Below are positions 63,793-64,000 of a stretch of DNA of 64,000 bases, piece by piece. The notes under the pieces are model-generated. The model was not told the DNA's origin and did not search any database. It was given only the letters and a program-made list of their open reading frames with translations. The DNA comes from Arabidopsis thaliana (taxonomy: Eukaryota; Streptophyta; Magnoliopsida; Brassicales; Brassicaceae), in contig NC_003075.7 in the NCBI RefSeq assembly GCF_000001735.4, positions 13,393,001 through 13,457,000 of the forward strand, in the 5' to 3' direction. Position 1 is the stretch's first letter. Every line of letters starts with the position of its first letter. Position numbers and translations under genes: made by a program.

Positions 63793-64000
63793 TCACAGAA
63801 GTAGAAGAGAGGCAAGAACCATTGCGAAAACAGAAAGTAGAAGAGATAGAGTGATTCGGGTTTGTCCACTAGGTGCTTGTGCATTGGTTGATGGGGTTCC
63901 AGGGGATGAGGTTGGGGCTTTTGCGGTAACCGGAGGTAGTGGTGGCTCAGTGACATCAGCATCTGTGAAAACCGGGTTTGGAGCTTCGGCTGGAGGAAAG
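63793..64000 (-). CDS. SHV3: SHV3 GPI-anchored glycerophosphodiester phosphodiesterase-like protein, 3' end only
   Basis: Only the last 69 codons lie in the window; the gene runs on past the right edge. The frame reads [20 protein letters not shown], then a Pro/Thr/Ser-rich linker, then a hydrophobic tail ([20 protein letters not shown]) directly before the TGA stop at 63795-63793. That is a GPI-anchor signal, the C-terminal layout of the SHV3/GDPDL family, which acts at the cell surface in cellulose organisation and root-hair growth. Assignment relies on the GPI tail plus gene order (AT4G26690). Confidence 0.8.
   Translation of the reverse strand, partial: FPPAEAPNPVFTDADVTEPPLPPVTAKAPTSSPGTPSTNAQAPSGQTRITLSLLLSVFAMVLASLLLL

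Overview
The window is plant nuclear DNA and matches Arabidopsis thaliana (or an extremely close relative). Genes have short GT-AG introns, TATA, site II and telo-box promoters, and AT-rich spacers. Spliced by hand, the ORFs give proteins whose order and lengths fit the chromosome 4 segment I know as AT4G26540 to AT4G26690. Names rest on recalled protein families and gene order; no database search was run. Exon borders were read from GT/AG sites and every join was checked for frame.

Layout, left to right. 1-1.6 kb: probable tail of the upstream neighbour. 1.7-5.0 kb (-): RGI3, an LRR receptor kinase. 5.0-9.75 kb: long non-coding upstream region of RGI3. 9.75-11.2 kb (-): SFT2/Got1-like vesicle protein. 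11.6-13.2 kb (-): lumenal FKBP (FKBP16-1). 13.7-18.0 kb (-): tandem calcineurin-B-like pair CBL7 and CBL3. 18.7-19.9 kb (-): membrane RING-H2 protein. 21.1-23.85 kb (-): oligopeptide transporter OPT5. 25.3-26.4 kb: a hAT-like non-autonomous transposon carrying a 28-bp tandem array of E2F-type sites. 26.6-30.4 kb (+): rRNA m5C methyltransferase NOP2B. 31.5-34.2 kb (+): AGC kinase D6PKL1. 34.6-36.9 kb (-): sucrase/ferredoxin-like protein. 37.9-42.7 kb (-): chromatin protein DEK3. 44.3-47.7 kb (-): WRKY20. 48.2-48.8 kb (-): frameshifted FCP1/CTD-phosphatase-like pseudogene. 48.8-52.5 kb: gene-poor AT-rich DNA. 52.55-54.6 kb (+): two-RRM hnRNP-like protein. 55.75-58.8 kb (+): motor-less kinesin-12-like coiled-coil protein. 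59.25-60.6 kb (+): Tim17/PRAT protein. 60.9-61.1 kb (-): 61-aa single-TM protein. 61.56 kb (+): tRNA-Ala(AGC). 61.85-63.4 kb (+): P-type PPR protein. 63.8-64.0 kb (-): 3' end of SHV3 (GPI-anchored GDPD-like).

There is no operon logic; these are independent nuclear genes. The unifying feature is that nearly every gene has a known paralogue in a chromosome 5 block (AT5G555xx-AT5G560xx), so the window is one arm of a whole-genome-duplication block. The most unusual local structures are the E2F-site array inside the hAT-like element, the CBL3/CBL7 tandem copy with a rebuilt CBL7 N-terminus, upstream ORFs in the CBL3 and D6PKL1 leaders, and the decayed phosphatase-like copy.
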